Positions 45,060-56,498 of a stretch of DNA of 64,000 nucleotides are shown here, piece by piece; the stretch's first letter is position 1; each line of letters starts with the position of its first letter. Origin of the DNA: Raphanus sativus (lineage: Eukaryota > Streptophyta > Magnoliopsida > Brassicales > Brassicaceae); contig NC_079511.1 of assembly GCF_000801105.2 (NCBI RefSeq), forward strand, positions 11,152,784 to 11,216,783, read 5' to 3'. Under the pieces are notes generated by a model. That model did not search any database, had not been told where the DNA came from, and saw nothing but the letters and a program-made list of their open reading frames with translations. Made by a program: the position numbers and the translations under genes.

Positions 45060-47634
45060 TTATGCGCGACCCCTAGAGTAATCCATGTTGAAAAGCATGT
45101 TCCTGCGGTTCTCTGATCCCATCCTTATTTGAAACTTCTTGGCCAATGCCTCCACCTTCTCATCGTTTTCGTTGTCTACTTCCCTGATACATCGCCTTCT
45201 CAGCTTCTTCAGTGTCTCCTTGGAAGGTTCAAATCCAGCTTTAATCTGTGTTATCCAAAAGCATGTATTAGTTTCTCGTCATAGCCATCCATGTAAACAA
45301 CACACATCTTTCTCTCATAGCGGTTTTGTTTTACCATGTCATCAATGACGGTCAGAGCTGATTTGGGATCCCGGTTAATAAGATGAGCATCAACCAGCAA
45401 TGAAAACGTCCGGGTATCAGGCTTAACACCTTCCCCAACTAGATGAGAGTATACTCTTGTAGCCTCAGGAGTCTGCCAAAAGCAAACAAGCTCACAGTCT
45501 TTAGGCCAACTGGTTGGAAATAAAAAGTATTAAAGAGAGAGAGTGATATGACGAGATGGAAACAGTACCTTCTTGACCTTTCCAAATGCATATATTAAAG
45601 CATTGTATGAATCAATATTAGGAGTCATCCCAAAAGAAGCACTTATTGCATCAAACGTCTGATAAGCACGATCCAGATCCCATGTGTTTGCGCAGCCAAG
45701 AATAATACAGTTTAGAGCAGCCACAGACTTATATGGAGTATCACCTTTACTCAATGTCTCCAGCTGGAAGTATACCTGGTGCATTATGTAACATTTCAAG
45801 GTCAGTTAACCAGAGAATGTGTACCCTTAAGGAGATGTAAAGGTATATACCTCATCCAAAGTCTCAAAACCTTTCTTAGAGCAGGCCACAACGAGCGGGT
45901 ACAAGGATGTAAAAGGAGAAAGCATTTCCTCCTTAGCTTCTCTTTCAGCGTCCTTGTACGCGTTTTCAAACTCATGAAGTGCGATGAAAGCTTTCTGCAG
46001 GTTCCCCAGCGACGCATAAGCGTTTATCTTTGAAACGTAAGCCGCAGGGTTAGCTGCTTTTTTCCCACGCAGGCTCCGTTTCAGAATCATCCACGACCCA
46101 TCTACTAAAGTCGGATTACACGTCCTGGCAGCGGTTGCGAGAGCTGATACAACCAACCCTTCATCAACGGAGAGTAAAACCGAGGGCCTAGCCATTTCTC
46201 CCCTGTTGATCCAGTTGTACATGAACTCAAACGCGTAGAATGCTAGTTTGCTGTTGTCCTCTTGAGTTGCAACTTCTGCCATGTATGTACACAGTATCCA
46301 GCTAGGGCATAGGGACTTGTTCCGATCAAGAGCCTATAAAACAAAAAACAAAAAATGAGGCAAAAGATTTAAATATTATCAACAACAACCTAAGACAAGG
46401 ACAAGAAGTAGTCAGTAAGTAGTACCTTACACCTCTCGATGATGGAGACGAGTGTATCCGTCCTACCTTTAGCTACACAGCTACGAACGCATTCACTAAA
46501 AACAGTTGTGGACAACATGTAACCAGATTTTAGTGCGATGTCAAGAAGCTGCATGGCTTTGTCATTCTCCCCATTCGAAAACATCATTCCAATAACCAAA
46601 TCATATGATTCATCATCCGGACGAGATTCATCCTTCCCTGACATCAGCATCCTGATGACTTGTAAATGTTAGAATTTTAGTAGAGACAAAAGTAGTAACA
46701 ACAGAGAAAAGATGAAAAAAGCTATAGCTTGTTGATTACTTATTCCCCAACTAGAAACTTAATGAGTAACCACAAAAAGCTAGGGTATGCACGATTTGTT
46801 GTTTAATTATTTGCCACCACGTACATCAGATGCATTTCAATTTGCTTTTTTTCAACAGTTGGTTATGTTCGGAGAATCTACTACGATTATATAATTATGT
46901 AATTTTCAAAGCTTTTTCACTAGTTGACAACTCTTACTAATTGAACAGTGATTAAGCAGTAAAAAATGTATGTAACCATCGTAGAGCAAAAACAAAAGGA
47001 TAAGTGGATCTAACCGGTTAAGCAGCTTCTCGGCAACCTCAGTCTCTTTGGCCTGATGCATAGCCTTCAAGACCAGATTATACGACGCCGTATTAGGCGC
47101 CACGGAGAAATCATCCATCAACGCGACCAGATCGAGCATATCACTAGGAGAAGCACCCATCATCAAGTTAGCACGAAGGTAGTGATTATAAAGGTTCACA
47201 TCCGGCTTGTTCGGCTTCCCGCTCTTGCCGTCGAGCGACCGAACCCAGAACTCGAAAAGCTGCTTCATGTCGGACCAGCGCTGCGACGCCGTCCAGTCCG
47301 CGAACATGTTCAGCAGCGAGGTCACGTCGAGGGACTCGGAGAGGGCTCTGATGCGAGCCGCGGGGGCTTGGTTTAGGAACCCCATGGGGACTAGCGACTG
47401 GCTGAAGGAAGGGGAGCTCGGGATCGGGCTCCGCCAGTTCTCCTGGTAGAGAGGGCTTCCCGTGGCGGGATTCGGCGGGAGCGCGGTGGTGGAGCCTGCA
47501 TCGGTTGATTCCGATGCGAGCTGGGGGTCTTGGGAGAGGAACGGTGTGCCGGAAATGGTTCTGGTGAGGTGGGGGTTGGGTTTGAGGGTTCGGAGGAGAG
47601 AGATCCGGTGCCGGAGAAATAGATGGGAAGACAT
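45060..47634 (-). CDS. Organellar pentatricopeptide/TPR-like repeat protein
   Basis: Six exons: 47015-47634, 46426-46651, 45851-46333, 45569-45775, 45335-45472 and 45060-45245. They give a 619-aa protein with continuous frame. The N-terminus (MSSHLFLRHRISLLRTLKPNPHLTRTISG) is a plausible mitochondrial presequence. Helical repeats follow, some clearly PPR (VAPNTASYNLVLKAMHQAKETEVAEKLLNR; TPNIDSYNALIYAFGKVKKTPEATRVYSHL; VKPDTRTFSLLVDAHLINRD). The C-terminus is charged and ends NRRNMLFNMDYSRGRA. An intron-rich PPR gene is unusual, since most plant PPR genes lack introns. Matches Arabidopsis At1g26460 by neighbour order. Molecular target unknown. Confidence 0.9.
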
Positions 47635-48890
47635 TGTCGGAAGGGGATCTAAGCTAGTTGGAGTTGAGATGGGTTTGGTCGGTGATAAGAGGTTTATTAT
47701 TATCTGTGTTAGGGTTTTCTGAGTTTCAGATGAGTGTTGAGATACTCCGGTCGTGACGATGAGTCTCTCTGTGATGTCATTCTCAGGAGTGTTGGAAACG
47801 GGTTAGATGCCAAAGAATAAAGCCCGGCCCATTAATGTACAGTCCACTTCATTTTCTTTTTCATTGAAACGCCACCACACGTATTTATTTATATTATATT
47901 TTAGTTATGGCTATTTTTTTTTGGTATAGCTAAATTCGTTTTAGACATTTGATTTATAACTTATAGTTACTTTTAAAAAATGTGTGGTCAATTTTGGAAA
48001 AATGAAATTATACTGAAGTTTCAATAATATTCAAAATTTTAGCGTTTCAAATTATAAATTTATATTTTAATATTTTAATATGTTAATATGAAATACATAC
48101 TTTCAAAGTATATGTGTCTGTGTGGATCATTAACTAAAAATAACTTGAAATTTGCAGCTCACAAAAACAATTTCTCCATTAATATATTATTTTAATACTT
48201 TTGTTGTGAATAGTATTAGAATCATCATAAATTGTAAATGATTTTTCCTTAATAGTTGCATACTTGCATTGGAAAAATACAAATATAAAATATATAAAAA
48301 GAAATAATGAAAAAATTATTAAAAATAATTACATAAAATCTTACAGTTTTTTTTTAAATTTCAATAATTTTACAATTAAATAGTTATTGAATTGTATCAG
48401 TAGTGCCACCAACTCATTACCCATCAAACTTTAAAAATACATACAATATTTGTTAGGTTGACTAATTTCAAATTCATATAAATTTTAAATCACTGGATAT
48501 GGTCGTTCACCATTCTTGAGTTTTAAAAGACCAGAAACAAAGGAAAACAATGGGCTGCTTTTCGTATGAAAAAAAAAACTTGAACATATATATAAGTAAA
48601 AATATTTGATTTCCTTATTGTGTTTTCTTTTTCTCTTTTAGATTACTTCAAATAGGTAATTACTCTTTATTAGTTAGTTACTAAGTAAAAATATTTGATT
48701 TCCTTATTTACGGAAAGCATAAAAGAAATATTCCTTAAATAAATATTTTTTTGGAAATAACCAGAAAAAAAATATTAGCATATGTGGAGTCTGAACCCGT
48801 GTGTATAATAACCATGACAGACTCTCAAGAGTTAGACCAAAGATACTTAACAATATTTAAGGCCGGAAAATTATTTATAAATATGAAGGC
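47635..48890. other. Intergenic AT-rich region
   Basis: The first 150 bases are the leader of the PPR/TPR gene. Further on a 27-bp perfect direct repeat (core AAGTAAAAATATTTGATTTC) occurs at 48593-48619 and 48682-48708. No gene is supportable; the ORF near 48751-48987 has no protein-like features. Confidence 0.45.
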
Positions 48891-48894
48891 CGGA

Positions 48895-50590
48895 CGCCAA
48901 TGTTTCTGCCGCTTCCCCTTAGAGCCGTACTGTCATTCACACTACCATATTTCAATAATGTTTCTTTTCATTATAACTTTTGTGTAGAGTTCATTACGAA
49001 GGTGATTGATATGTTGTATATTTACATGGTTTTAGTCATTCATTCTTGTACATTTTGATCATCTATATCTTCATTTACGCATATTTAGATTGCATTGCAT
49101 TGCACATGTCTATATCAGGTCTTGGAGATACTTGGTGGTGAGTTTGAAGGCATTTGAGGGGTTTTGAGTCAAAAGAGTGAAAGATGAACATGTATAAAGG
49201 TCGTGAAGATATTTTTTGATGCTCATCTTTTGGGAGGACATGGGAAATTGAGATAGCTTTCTAATGGAAGTGGTCTCAAGTCATTTGGAGCTGTACTGGA
49301 GGAGTTATTATCAATCTATTGGAGGCATATCAATACTCGACCACATTACGCCTGGAGCAGGGTGACGGAGCGGAGTCGCAACCCTGTTGTGGAGCCAGAG
49401 CGACCAGTCAGAGCGGCGTCGCAACCCCACTCGGCTTTACACAGAAATGGAGGAAATGACCCGGAGCGGGGTTGTGACCCGGGTACAGAAGGTCGTTGCG
49501 TGTTTTCATCTTAGGCGATTTTTAATGTTTTTAAGGGTTTTTTAGACTTTTTAATATCACCTATTAGGGTTTGAAAGGATCATATAAATATTTTTTAGAT
49601 CCCAAAGTGGAGATTATCTTAATTTCTCTTAAGAAACACAAACCTTTTTGGTGAAAGTTGAATTAAATCATCATTTTTTCTTGTGTTCTTGAGTAATTTT
49701 AAGTTCCTATCTACCTTTTTTACATGATTAAGCTCTCATGGGTTTGAGAGGAATTATGGTGATTTGTGAGTAATCTACTTTAGGATTCATGGGTTATGGA
49801 GATTAATGGTGATTAAGCTAGATCTAAGGTGTTTTAGTATAAATCTCTCTTGTTCCTTGCTAGTAGAGTATTCTTAATGCATCTTTTGAGTTGACTTCTC
49901 AAAAGTTGAGCTTTAGGCATTTCCCACCCGAAAGATGTTTGATGAAATGTCTGAACCAACTCTCCTAAGCTTTTAACACACTTTGCCAAAGGAATTTGTT
50001 GTTAAAGATGTTAAGAGTGCTAGTAGACTTGATATTAATGATTGCTTTAGTAACATTCAACCAAAGGAATTTGATGCTTGAATTGCTTTAGCAAATGAAC
50101 ATTTATCTAAGTATAGAGCTTGTTTAGTGTTGTGTCTAGGCATAAAGATGTTAGATTGATTGAAAGCTGCCACCTTTAGTTCAAAACTTGATCACCCAAG
50201 ATCTAATCTCTATTCCCATGAGTTATCTCATCTCATAATCAAAGAAAGTTTTATATTTTATTGCATTCCTAGCATAGTTGTAGTTCATTGCTACTTCACT
50301 TATAGATTGCACTTAGATTAAGCATGGTCTTGCATTCATTTTGCTTTAAAATCACTTAGAATTAGTTTGACAATCTTTTATACTACATCATTTGGTTAGG
50401 GACCCTTGAAAAATTCTAACATCAGTGATGTGTTTCAATTTGCTTAATGAAATTATTGTTCCAAGTTATACTTAAATGAAACTCATCTAAGATAAATATA
50501 TTTATAATCAGATTATGGACTTTAATGAATTTAATGTTTTAGTTCGAGTAACGTGAATGAATTTAATGTTCAGAAAAGGAAAAACCATTA
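48895..50590. repeat. Local repeat R, copy A, interrupted by a solo LTR
   Basis: The part left of 49006 (CATTCACACTACCATATTTC ... TTTTGTGTAGAG) and the part right of 50425 (TGCTTAATGAAATTATTGTT followed by CCAAGTTATACTTAAATGAAAC) align in order with copies B (about 50660) and C (about 52290). They are separated only by the 1418-bp LTR insertion. The family of R is unknown. Confidence 0.7.
49007..50424. mobile_element. Solo LTR of an LTR retrotransposon
   Basis: 1418 bp beginning TGATATGTT and ending AACATCA (TG...CA with a short inverted end), flanked by 5-bp duplications GTGAT at 49002-49006 and 50425-50429. No internal gag/pol sequence or second LTR is present, so this is a solo LTR left by recombination. 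It has a GC-rich segment near 49350-49500. Repeat copies B and C supply the uninterrupted pre-insertion site. Confidence 0.8.
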
Positions 50591-50659
50591 GAGTTTTTAC
50601 TTCGATTGTCACATTTCTATTTTACCACTAGTGTCAAACATGTTGGCGCAACCCTATCT

Positions 50660-51272
50660 TGACAAGGAATGCTTTTTTTTTCTGAAATACTTAATCAAAG
50701 TTTGTCTAAATTGGATTTGAAATCTGTTTGAATTTGTTTAATGTTTTGTTGTTGGAACTCATACCAAGGTTTTGGAGAGTTCCCATTCCTCCTCGCTTCA
50801 CCAATTGAGGCGCCATTTTAGTCGTAGATTGTTATTCACATTACCGTTTTCCAATAAGTTTGTTTTGTGCATAATTTTTGTGCATAGTGTATCAAGAATT
50901 CAAGTGTTGTAAATTGTTTAATGAAATTATTGTTCCAAGTTACAGTATAGCCTCTTTAAATTAATAATCGATAGATTAATATCTCTGTAAATTAATATAA
51001 TTTCATAGTCCCAAATTGAGTTTTTGGTTCAATTAGTATTTCGATAAATTAATAATCTCTATAAATTAATAAAAATATAGTTTTGGTGTAGTCCCAACAT
51101 TATTAATTTATAAAGGTTTCACGTGTATATTTAAATGGGATTTTCATTTTAAATAAACATATTGCTAATCAAATTTTAAACTTGAATAAATCTAGTGTTC
51201 TAGTTTTAATAACTTGAATGAATCTACTGTTCAAATCTATTACAAAATCTTCATGAACTTCATGAAGATCAC
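50660..51272. repeat. Local repeat R, copy B
   Basis: Matches copy C over TCCTCCTCGCTTCACC, GGCGCCATTTTA/TGCGCCATTTTA, TTATTCACATTACC, TTTTGTGCATAGT and GAATCTACTGTTCA-like segments. It is interrupted by an Emigrant-like MITE at 50943-51125, and its right end abuts a hAT terminus at 51273. Confidence 0.75.
50943..51125. mobile_element. Emigrant-like MITE (Tc1/mariner, pogo group)
   Basis: 183 bp with ends CAGTATAGCCTCTTTAAAT on the left and, in reverse complement, CACGTGAAACCTTTATAAAT on the right. TA duplications sit at 50941-50942 and 51126-51127. The ends resemble the Arabidopsis Emigrant terminus I recall (CAGTAAAACCTCTATAAATT). Copies A and C of repeat R lack it and read straight across a single TA. 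Confidence 0.8.
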
Positions 51273-51900
51273 CAGGGATGTCAAATGGATTTCATGACCA
51301 TGGGTTAGCCAAGACCAAATCCAATTGAACTGACTATATTAGACGCAAAATTTAAAGTTGTCCAATTGGATAAAAACTTATTAAAATCAAAATTATTGGG
51401 CTTATCCATTTGGACACGGGCTTCCGATCATCTTAAAAATAGGAGTTTTCAATATTTGGGGAAAACAACATTTCAGAAAGTTGTCACTCTCGAGTCGTAC
51501 CTCTGACCTCCACAGCGATCTCGAGCATGGTTCATTGCTTTATGTTTCTATTTTATAGAATATTGATACCGATGGGTTTCCTTACTCGTTTGCTTCTGAT
51601 GGTTTGATTCTCGTTGCTTAACTTGATTGCTTATGTATTTCTTTACTTGATTGCTTCTGATGGGTTTTATTGAATACTGATATTGGTTTATGATATTATT
51701 TCATATGGATAAAGATAAGAGTACAATGAGCAGGCTATAGACAATGACGATGATTACCTGAGTGGGAATGATGATTCAGAACAGGCTATGGACGAGAACA
51801 ATCATGTGGTTGTGGATGAATCTCTCATGAGTACAACTGAGATGGTGAAAGGTAAACACAAACGTAGACATTCTAGGTGCTGGAAATTCTTCAATGGCAT
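51273..51900 (+). mobile_element. Decayed hAT element: left end and BED-finger-like transposase remnant
   Basis: CAGGGATGTCAAATGG at 51273 looks like a hAT left terminus. Downstream, at about 51730-51903, a short open segment (MDENNHVVVDESL ... [14 protein letters not shown], then stop) resembles the acidic lead-in and first residues of a BED zinc finger at the start of hAT transposases. No matching right end or duplication was found. The remainder of a transposase is absent. Confidence 0.4.
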
Positions 51901-52289
51901 GTGATGTCCTATGCATCCCAATAACAACAATGTCGTCTGAGTCATCCTTTAGTGTTGGAAGTAAGGTTCTCAGCAAGTACATGAGCCGACTTCTCCGTAT
52001 CATTGTATTTCTCTTCCCTCTGAAAAAAAAACCCCACAATAAAGAATTCAATAAACCAGTGACAAAAAAAAAAGAATTCAATAAACAATCCACATTTCAA
52101 AAAGATAATTGTAAATTGTTCTTTACGATGATCAATTCATAGTGGCGGACAACATCCCTCTCAAAATGCAGCATGCGATGCTGAGCTTACCCAACAAATG
52201 GAGTCTGGAGCTGTTGGTGCAGCTGTATCCTTCCAATGAATGTTATCTCTTGGGATACATACATAATCAATACCACGCTGATTTTTTGA

Positions 52290-53280
52290 ATGCAAGTTTG
52301 TTTCTGAAGAATTTGTTGTTTATGTTTAACTTTTTGAAGATTGGTTTAAGTTTTATTTCTTTTAGACTTTGATTTGAAGTTTGTTTAAAATGGATTTGAA
52401 GTTGTTCGAATTGGTTTAATGGTTTGTTGTTGAAGCTCATGCTAAAGCTTTGAATTGTGATTCTCCTTCCTCCTCGCTTCACCCTTTGATGCGCCATTTT
52501 AAACGTAGATTATCATTCACATTACCATTTTCCAATAACGTTTGTTTTGTGCGTAATTTTTGTGCATAGTATATTAAGAAGTTGATGTATTTTAAATTGT
52601 TTTATGAAATCATTGTTCCAGATTATACTTAAATGAGACTTTCATCTTAAGTAAACATTTTGCTCAAACCAGGATGAACCACGATCTAAGAAGCTTTATT
52701 TGGAACCACTAATCAGTGGAGAATAACCAGGAAGTTGAATAAATCTCATAGGAGTTGTGAGTAAGAAGATATCCCACTTTCTATCCAGATGATTCCAGAT
52801 TAGCCTGTTTGGACATATGGCAATATCTTCATGATTCTTATCAAACCAGGATGAACCACGATCTAAGAAGCTTTATTTCGAACCACTAATCAGTGGAGAA
52901 TAACCAGGAAGCTGAATAAATCTCATAGGAGTTGTGAGTAAGAAGATATCTCACTTTCTATCGAGATGATTCCAGATTAGCCTGTTCGGACATATGGCAA
53001 TATCTTCATGATTCTTATCAAACCAGGATGAACCAGGATCTAAGAAGCTTTATTTGGAACCACTAATCAGTGGAGAATAACCAGGAAGTTGAATAAATCT
53101 CATAAGTGTTGTGAGCAAGAAGATATCCCACCTTCTATCCAGATGATTCTAGATTTGCCTGTTCGGACATATGCCATTATCTTCATGATTCTTAAATTTT
53201 GAATGAATCTAGTGTTCGAGTTTGAATAACTTGAATGAATCTACTATTCACATCTATTCCAAAATCTTTATGAATATCAC
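52290..53280. repeat. Local repeat R, copy C, interrupted by satellite monomers
   Basis: Parallels copy B from TTTGTTGTTGAAGCTCATG to GAATCTACTATTCACATC. It is split between ...GTAAACATTTTGCT and AATTTTGAATGAATCTAG by three satellite units at 52665-53194. Confidence 0.75.
52665..53194. repeat. Three tandem monomers of a 177-bp satellite (Brassica/Raphanus centromeric type)
   Basis: Units start at 52665, 52842 and 53019, exactly 177 bp apart, and differ at only a few positions. Each contains CAAACCAGGATGAACCA, one AAGCTT (HindIII) site, CACTAATCAGTGGAGAATAA, CCAGGAAG(T/C)TGAATAAATC and CAATATCTTCATGATTCTTA-like segments. A 176-177-bp HindIII satellite is the main centromeric repeat of Brassica and radish. 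The identification with that family is from memory. Confidence 0.8.
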
Positions 53281-53603
53281 TTTTTTAAAAAAATACAATA
53301 ATTTTTTTATGTCAAATGTTTTAATGATTTTAGATCTTTTTATTTACTTTGGTGTTTATTAATATTTGAAAGTTTCTTATTAAATACGACATGTTTTTTT
53401 ATAATTTGTTTTTGAATTTAAGAATTTTTTTGATATCCTTTGATAGTTTTTAACAATTACATACACAAATTATCTGAATTTTCTCGGAGAATCTATTGTT
53501 TTTGTTTCTTTTACTCTTTTGGTGTTGATTTTAAAGTTATGTTTACTCAATACTAATCCCAAGAATATAAGTAGCAAATATGGCATTGAGGAGCTTGAGC
53601 ATT

Positions 53604-53655
<52 letters not shown>

Positions 53656-54882
53656 AATATGAAATGTTTGCCAGATTTCAATTTATGAACTTTAGGCAAA
53701 TAAAAAATAACTCTGCAAATTTATTGGTTCGAAAATTTGTAACGTATGAGTACTAGTTTAGTCTTTTTGGTCGTGTCCTATTTTCTACATATGTTGTAGC
53801 TTGTAGTAATAGACAGATCACACTAACAAAAATCAGTTGCAAAAATGTAAATGTAAATGATGTAAGATCTAGAAATGATTCAATATAGCTCTAACGATCA
53901 ATTAAGCAGTTTGTTTCCAGTGGCTTCACATGTGACTTTAATAATATTTGAAAGTTTTCTTACCTATCTATCAAAACTCAAAATTTCTTTCTATAAGAAA
54001 AGAAAATCAACATAGAATGTTTCCTAACCTATTTGAAAGTTCCCTTAAAACCAGTGTTTATGGTCGAGTACTGGTGATTAATTTGAAAGCAAAACTCAAT
54101 ACAGTGAAGTCATTAAACTTTGAATCACGGTTACTAGAAAATAAATATTTAAGCATCGTTAAGAACAAGAGACCAACATCTAAACCAAAAATACATGACT
54201 AGTCTGGAAAAGTGAGATGCTCTTTGGTTGTATACAAATTCAAGTTTTCAATAAAGATAAACTATGACACATCTCAATAATTCTCTTTTCATGAAAAATG
54301 CTTAAAAATATTAATTTTGTTTTGGCCACACACAAAAAAAGAAAATCTCAATCTCTATCAGTTTCCACTTGGGGCAATGGAGTGGAATATACGGTTACGA
54401 AAGCGTCCTTGATCTGGTCGATGGCTTTTGAAAGATTCTCTCTCGTTCTGTAATAAAAAGGACAAAATAGATTCTGTCTTGGTTTACAAAAAAAAAAAAA
54501 AATAGATTCTGTCTTTCTTGTGTTACAAAAAAAAAAGATTCTGTCTTTCTTAGGTGTCGAATCAAAACAGAGTGTGTAAGAAAACAGAGTTCTTTTCCAA
54601 AATAATTTTCTTACAAAGAAACAAAAGTGTTGACCTTCTTCGGATTCATCATTCCATCTACGCTCTCTCCGTTGACCTGTTTCGTTCATCTGTAGAAAGG
54701 TAAAAACTTTCAATCTCTGCTTTTTTTAGGAGCTTTTAAAGGCAACGAATTGGTCTTTTTGGGGATCACGAATCTGATTGATACGTTATCAATGTCAAAG
54801 AATCAGACACCCATCTGAAGCTTTATTTCTGTAATCATGACTAGTTATTTCAATCAAGAAACAGGAAACTATCGTCTAGACG
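53281..54882. other. Intergenic AT-rich region and UPS5 leader side
   Basis: Contains a long AT microsatellite (about 53607-53652) and a local A-rich duplication (AGATTCTGTCTT repeated near 54469-54546). The last 100-200 bases are likely the UPS5 leader. No gene recognised. Confidence 0.45.
53607..53652. repeat. (AT)n microsatellite
   Basis: About 23 uninterrupted AT units. Confidence 0.95.
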
Positions 54883-56372
54883 ATGATGATGGTGTCTGAT
54901 GGAGAATTGGGAGTATATGTGGTGGAGAGCAAAGGAGGAGCAATAGCATGCATCACCCTTTCTCTGCTCTGCTTAGGCACTTGGCCTGCTCTGTTGGCTC
55001 TTCTTGAACGACGTGGCCGTCTCCCACAACACACTTATCTCGATTATTCCATCACTAACTTCTTAGCTGCAATCTTCATTGCCTTTGTGTTTGGTCAAAT
55101 AGGTGAAAGTTCACCAGTAGAGGCACCAAGTTTCATTACCCAACTCACTCAGGTTAATAATGACAACTCTTTCTTTCTTTATTTTCTCTGGTGGTGGTAC
55201 TATGTTCAGATTGGTTTGACTATTGTGTATCTCATCTATCTACAGATTCAGGATAACTGGCCTTCGGTGTTGTTTGCATTGGCGGGTGGGGTGGGTTTAA
55301 GTTTAGGGAACCTAGCTACTCAGTATGCTTTAGCTTTTGTTGGTCTGTCTGTTACAGAAGTGACAACCGCGAGCATCACTGTTGTTATAGGAACAAGTGT
55401 CAATTACTTTCTGGACAACAAATTAAACCGAGCAGATGTTCTTTTCTCCGGTGTTGGATGCTTCTTGGTAGCTGTTTTTCTTGGCTCTGCTGTTCACTCC
55501 TCAAACTCTGCTGACGTGGAAGCCAAACTTGGAAACTTCTCAGGGGATTGTAAAACTGTGAGCCAAGAAGAGTGTCAGAGACTATTTGGAGGAGGTGAAG
55601 AAGAGGAGGTGGAGAGTGTAAAGGAAGGATCCGCAGCTTTTCTTATTGCACTAGAAAACAAAAGAGCAATCAAAGTGAGGCTCTCTCTTTCCATTGAGTT
55701 TTATTATGAGTTTGGAGGCAACAAACAAATGCAATTCTGTTATTGGATCAGGTGCTTGGAAAGAGTATGCTTGTTGGTCTAGCAATAACCTTCTTCGCAG
55801 GCCTTTGTTTCTCACTCTTCTCACCACTCTTCAACCTTGCAACTAACGATCAATGGCACGCTCTAAAGCCAGGCGTTCCCAAGCTCATTGTCTACACCGC
55901 TTTCTTCTACTTCTCACTGTCCTGCTTCTTAATCGCCGTCGCTCTCAACGTGACTTTCTTGTACAAACCAGTCCTCGGCTCACCGAGATCTTCTTTTAAG
56001 GGCTACCTAAATGACTGGAACGGAAGAGGTTGGGCTCTTTTGGCTGGATTGGTTTGTGGGTTTGGTAACGGTCTTCAGTTCATGGGTGGACAAGCTGCAG
56101 GGTATGCAGCCGCAGATGCTGTTCAGGTAATACAAACACACACTCATAACTTTATAACTAGAAAGCTGGTATCGTTGGTTTGAGTTGTTCATGATGATCA
56201 TGATGAGTAGGCACTTCCTTTGGTGTCGACGTTTTGGGGGATATATCTGTTTGGAGAGTACAGGAGATCGTCTCCGAGAACATACGCTTTGCTTGTTGGA
56301 ATGCTGGTCATGTTCGCTGTAGCTGTAGGGCTTCTCATGGCCTCGGCAGGAGAAAGAGGAGAGACGCTGTAA
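54883..56372 (+). CDS. UPS5: Ureide permease 5 (allantoin/uracil transporter)
   Basis: Four exons: 54883-55152, 55252-55674, 55752-56126 and 56211-56372, giving 409 aa, near the usual about 400-415. It is a drug/metabolite-transporter-like membrane protein with about ten hydrophobic helices (for example ACITLSLLCLGTWPALLAL, NFLAAIFIAFVFGQI, VLFALAGGVGLSLGNLATQY). A hydrophilic central loop (GGGEEEEVESVKEG, residues about 205-220) precedes LALENKRAIK. UPS proteins move allantoin, uracil and related oxo-nitrogen rings with protons. The start at 54883 gives three consecutive Met codons; I see no better one in frame. Intron 1 (55153-55251) is exactly 99 nt and open in frame, so retention would add 33 mostly hydrophobic residues. 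I recall long and short splice forms of Arabidopsis UPS5. Confidence 0.93.
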
Positions 56373-56424
56373 TTTTAAAAGAGTTTCTTTGGTGTGATCA
56401 AATAAGAGTGTGACAAAACCAAAA

Positions 56425-56448
56425 CGCTAGAAGGAGGGGTCGAACCTC

Positions 56449-56481
<33 letters not shown>

Positions 56482-56498
56482 AACTGAGCTATTCCAGC
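56425..56498 (-). tRNA. tRNA-Asn(GUU)
   Basis: 74 nt on the minus strand. The acceptor stem GCTGGAA pairs with TTCTAGC (one wobble). The A box is TAGCTCAGTTGG, the anticodon stem TGTGG/CCACA surrounds loop CTGTTAA (anticodon GTT), and the B box is GGTTCGACCCC. Discriminator G. There is no intron. It lies 52 bp past the UPS5 stop on the opposite strand. Confidence 0.97.

Noticed and set aside
48751..48987. 78-aa ORF left of the solo LTR
   Set aside because: AT-rich, partly inside repeat copy A, no homology recognised.
51894..52497. Several 70-100-aa ORFs in the repeat cluster
   Set aside because: They fall inside the degenerate repeats and show no coherent domain.
52665..53194. CRISPR array
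   Set aside because: The repeats are 177 bp head-to-tail without short repeats and spacers, and the DNA is plant nuclear; it is a satellite.
54348..54713. 121-aa minus-strand ORF upstream of UPS5
   Set aside because: Driven by A/T homopolymers and repeated TTCTGTCTT words; no conserved motif, and it lies in the UPS5 leader/promoter.
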